NCBI GenBank assembly: GCA_025362535.1
Contig: JANYGE010000407.1
Span: forward strand, 1-6,234
Direction of reading: 5' to 3'
Length of the DNA stretch: 6,234 bases
Origin: Hyphomicrobiales bacterium
GTDB lineage: Bacteria > Pseudomonadota > Alphaproteobacteria > Rhizobiales > Aestuariivirgaceae
Shown here in pieces: positions 4,459 to 6,234 of this stretch. Position 1 is the first letter of the stretch, and every line of letters starts with the position of its first letter. Below the pieces are notes generated by a model, which did not search any database, was not told the DNA's origin, and saw only the letters and a program-made list of their open reading frames with translations. The translations under genes and the position numbers were made by a program.

Positions 4459-6234
4459 ATGACAGACCAGAACCCCCTCATCGTCTTCACACCCTCCGGC
4501 AAACGGGGGCGCTTTCCGCTTGGTACACCGGTGCTGCAGGCGGCACGCGCACTCGGCGTGGATATCGACTCGGTGTGTGGGGGCCGCGCCATTTGTGGGC
4601 GCTGCCAGATTAATGTGGGCGAGGGTGAATTTGCCAAGCATGGCATTACCTCGGCTGGCGATCATGTGAGCGCGTTCAGCCAAGTTGAAGAACGCTATGA
4701 CCGCTTGCGGGGCTTGGCCGCTGGCCGCCGCCTTTCCTGCCAGACTAAAATCCAAGGTGATCTGGTTATTGACGTGCCGCCGGAATCTCAGGTGCACAAG
4801 CAGGTGGTGCGCAAGGAAGCCGATACGCGGGCGATAGAGCTTGATCCCGCCACCAAGCTTTATTTCATTGAGGTTGAAGAGCCAGACATGCACAAGCCCT
4901 CCTCCGATTTGGAGCGGGTTTACATTGCGCTGCGCGAGCAATGGGCGGTTGAAAATGTGACGGCGGAGTTGCCGATCATTGCTGATTTGCAAAAAATGTT
5001 GCGCAAAGGTGAATGGAAAATTACCTGTGCGGTTTATTCGCGAGCACCCGGTGGTGGCAATCGCCTTGTGTCGATCTGGCCGGGCTTCCATGACAAGGCC
5101 TTCGGCATAGCGATCGACGTGGGCTCCACCACCATTGCAGCGCATCTTACTAACCTTTCAACAGGTGAAGTGGTGGCCAGTGCTGGTTTGATGAACCCGC
5201 AAATCCGCTTTGGTGAAGATCTGATGAGCCGGGTTTCTTACGTGATGATGAACCCCGGCGGCGAAAAAGAAATGACCACGGCCATTCGCGTGGCCTTGCA
5301 GCAGCTTGCCGAAGAAGTGGGCAAGCAAGCGGGCGTGGACCTCAATGACATGATGGAAGTGGTGCTGGTGGGCAACCCTGTCATGCATCATCTGTTCCTC
5401 GGCATTGATCCCACCGAACTGGGAGGTGCTCCCTTTGCGCTGGCCACTGGCCTGCCGCTTACCTTCCCAGCCCGCGAGATGGATTTCAAACTCAATGCGG
5501 GTGCTTATGCTTACGTGCTGCCCTGCATCGCGGGCCATGTGGGCGCCGATGCAGCAGGCATGGTGCTCTCCGAAGCGCCACATGAATCGGATGAAATTAT
5601 GCTGTGTGTGGATGTGGGCACCAATGCGGAAATCGTGCTGGGTTCCAAGGCGCGATTGCTCGCCTGCTCCTCCCCCACAGGCCCCGCCTTTGAAGGCGCA
5701 CAAATTTCCAGCGGGCAGCGCGCGGCCCCCGGCGCTATCGAACGCCTGCGCATTGATCCCGTCACACTCGAGCCGCGCTACCGCGTGATTGGCTGCGAGT
5801 TATGGAGTGATGAAGCTGGCTTTGAAGAGGCCATCGCATCAACAGGCGTGACGGGAATTTGCGGCAGCGGCATTATTGAAGCCGTGGCCGAAATGTATCT
5901 CGCAGGCATTATCAGCCAAGATGGTTTGGTGGATGGTGCGATGGCTGCGCAGAGCTCGCGCATCGAGTCTCACAAGCGCACCTTCAATTATGTGATCCGC
6001 GAGGGCGAGCAAACCATTCGTGTGACGCAGAATGACGTGCGCGCCATTCAAATGGCCAAGGCCGCGCTCTATGCGGGTGTGCGCTTGCTGATGGATAAGT
6101 TGGACATTCAGACGGTGGGCAAGATCAGATTGGCTGGTGCGTTTGGCAGCCACATCGACATGAAATATGCCATGGTGCTGGGACTTATTCCGGATTGTGA
6201 TTTGGCGAGAGTACAAAGCGCTGGCAATGCCGCT
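4459..6234 (+). CDS. RACo-like [2Fe-2S]/ASKHA corrinoid-activation protein (DUF4445 family), 3' partial
   Basis: Frame 1 is open from ATG 4459 to the window end, 592 codons without a stop. Residues ~7-105 form a [2Fe-2S] ferredoxin domain with C40-x5-C46-x2-C49 and C94 as cluster ligands. A linker region (~115-205) leads to an ASKHA ATPase-type region. Its landmarks are GIAIDVGSTT (216-225), MNPQIRFGEDLMSR, VGNPVMHHLFLG (304 onward), CVDVGTNAEIVLG (383 onward), GPAFEGAQISSG, GICGSGIIE (466-474) and LAGAFGSHID (558-567). RACo and RamA proteins use ATP and the cluster to reduce inactive Co(II) corrinoid back to Co(I). The partner here is probably the corrinoid protein served by the methyltransferase at 1751-2707. 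Relatives run to roughly 650-700 residues, so the end is missing. The Shine-Dalgarno is weak (ACAGG, 4449-4453). An in-frame TAA at 4426 limits upstream starts, and ATG 4459 gives the expected N-terminus. Confidence 0.93.
   Translation, partial: MTDQNPLIVFTPSGKRGRFPLGTPVLQAARALGVDIDSVCGGRAICGRCQINVGEGEFAKHGITSAGDHVSAFSQVEERYDRLRGLAAGRRLSCQTKIQGDLVIDVPPESQVHKQVVRKEADTRAIELDPATKLYFIEVEEPDMHKPSSDLERVYIALREQWAVENVTAELPIIADLQKMLRKGEWKITCAVYSRAPGGGNRLVSIWPGFHDKAFGIAIDVGSTTIAAHLTNLSTGEVVASAGLMNPQIRFGEDLMSRVSYVMMNPGGEKEMTTAIRVALQQLAEEVGKQAGVDLNDMMEVVLVGNPVMHHLFLGIDPTELGGAPFALATGLPLTFPAREMDFKLNAGAYAYVLPCIAGHVGADAAGMVLSEAPHESDEIMLCVDVGTNAEIVLGSKARLLACSSPTGPAFEGAQISSGQRAAPGAIERLRIDPVTLEPRYRVIGCELWSDEAGFEEAIASTGVTGICGSGIIEAVAEMYLAGIISQDGLVDGAMAAQSSRIESHKRTFNYVIREGEQTIRVTQNDVRAIQMAKAALYAGVRLLMDKLDIQTVGKIRLAGAFGSHIDMKYAMVLGLIPDCDLARVQSAGNAA

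Noticed and set aside
4315..5703. Long minus-strand open frames (276 aa at 4315-5145 and 181 aa at 5158-5703)
   Set aside because: They lie antisense to the RACo-like gene, whose plus-strand frame shows a complete set of ferredoxin and ASKHA motifs. The translations are His/Cys/Arg-rich without a recognisable domain, as expected from the reverse complement of biased codons.
1452..6234. A wholly new defence or mobile system
   Set aside because: All genes fall into known metabolic or transport families; there are no nucleases, integrases, transposases, toxin-antitoxin pairs or repeat arrays.

Overview
The window looks like chromosomal DNA of an alphaproteobacterium. The pointers are the families present and their arrangement: a HisJ/ArgT-type periplasmic binding protein, a PF13769 'virulence factor' protein coupled to a corrinoid methyltransferase, a RACo-like protein, and a cupin-type phosphoglucose isomerase. 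This assignment is inference from protein families, since no rRNA or tRNA is present. I see no mobile element, CRISPR array or tRNA.

Layout, left to right. (1) Positions 1-474 (+): the C-terminal part of a class III (CaiB/BaiF) CoA-transferase, cut by the window edge. (2) 486-1268 (-): an amino-acid ABC-transporter binding protein, convergent with gene 1 and separated from it by 11 bp. (3) 1269-1451: a divergent intergenic region rich in inverted repeats. (4) 1452-2707 (+): a two-gene translationally coupled unit, PF13769 protein plus methyltetrahydrofolate:corrinoid methyltransferase. (5) 2782-3351 (+): a cupin phosphoglucose isomerase, probably with its own promoter. It runs tail to tail into (6) 3329-4294 (-), a PfkB-family, fructokinase-like sugar kinase, with a 23-bp antisense overlap. 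(7) 4295-4458: a divergent intergenic region with a palindrome, a possible pseudoknot and a TATAAT box. (8) 4459-6234 (+): a [2Fe-2S]/ASKHA corrinoid-activating protein (RACo/DUF4445 type), cut by the right edge.

Two themes emerge. The methyltransferase, the PF13769 protein and the RACo-like activator form a cobalamin-dependent C1-transfer module. The methyltransferase moves a methyl group from methyl-tetrahydrofolate to a corrinoid protein, and the activator reduces corrinoid that has become oxidised to Co(II). The corrinoid protein and final methyl acceptor are not in the window. A split methionine synthase is the most attractive reading, but demethylation of a methylated substrate is not excluded. 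The second theme is hexose entry: the kinase would make fructose-6-phosphate and the isomerase would convert it to glucose-6-phosphate. This sugar pair sits between the two parts of the corrinoid module.

Every gene belongs to a recognisable family. The less explained items are the role of the PF13769 protein, the structured intergenic regions and the kinase/isomerase overlap.
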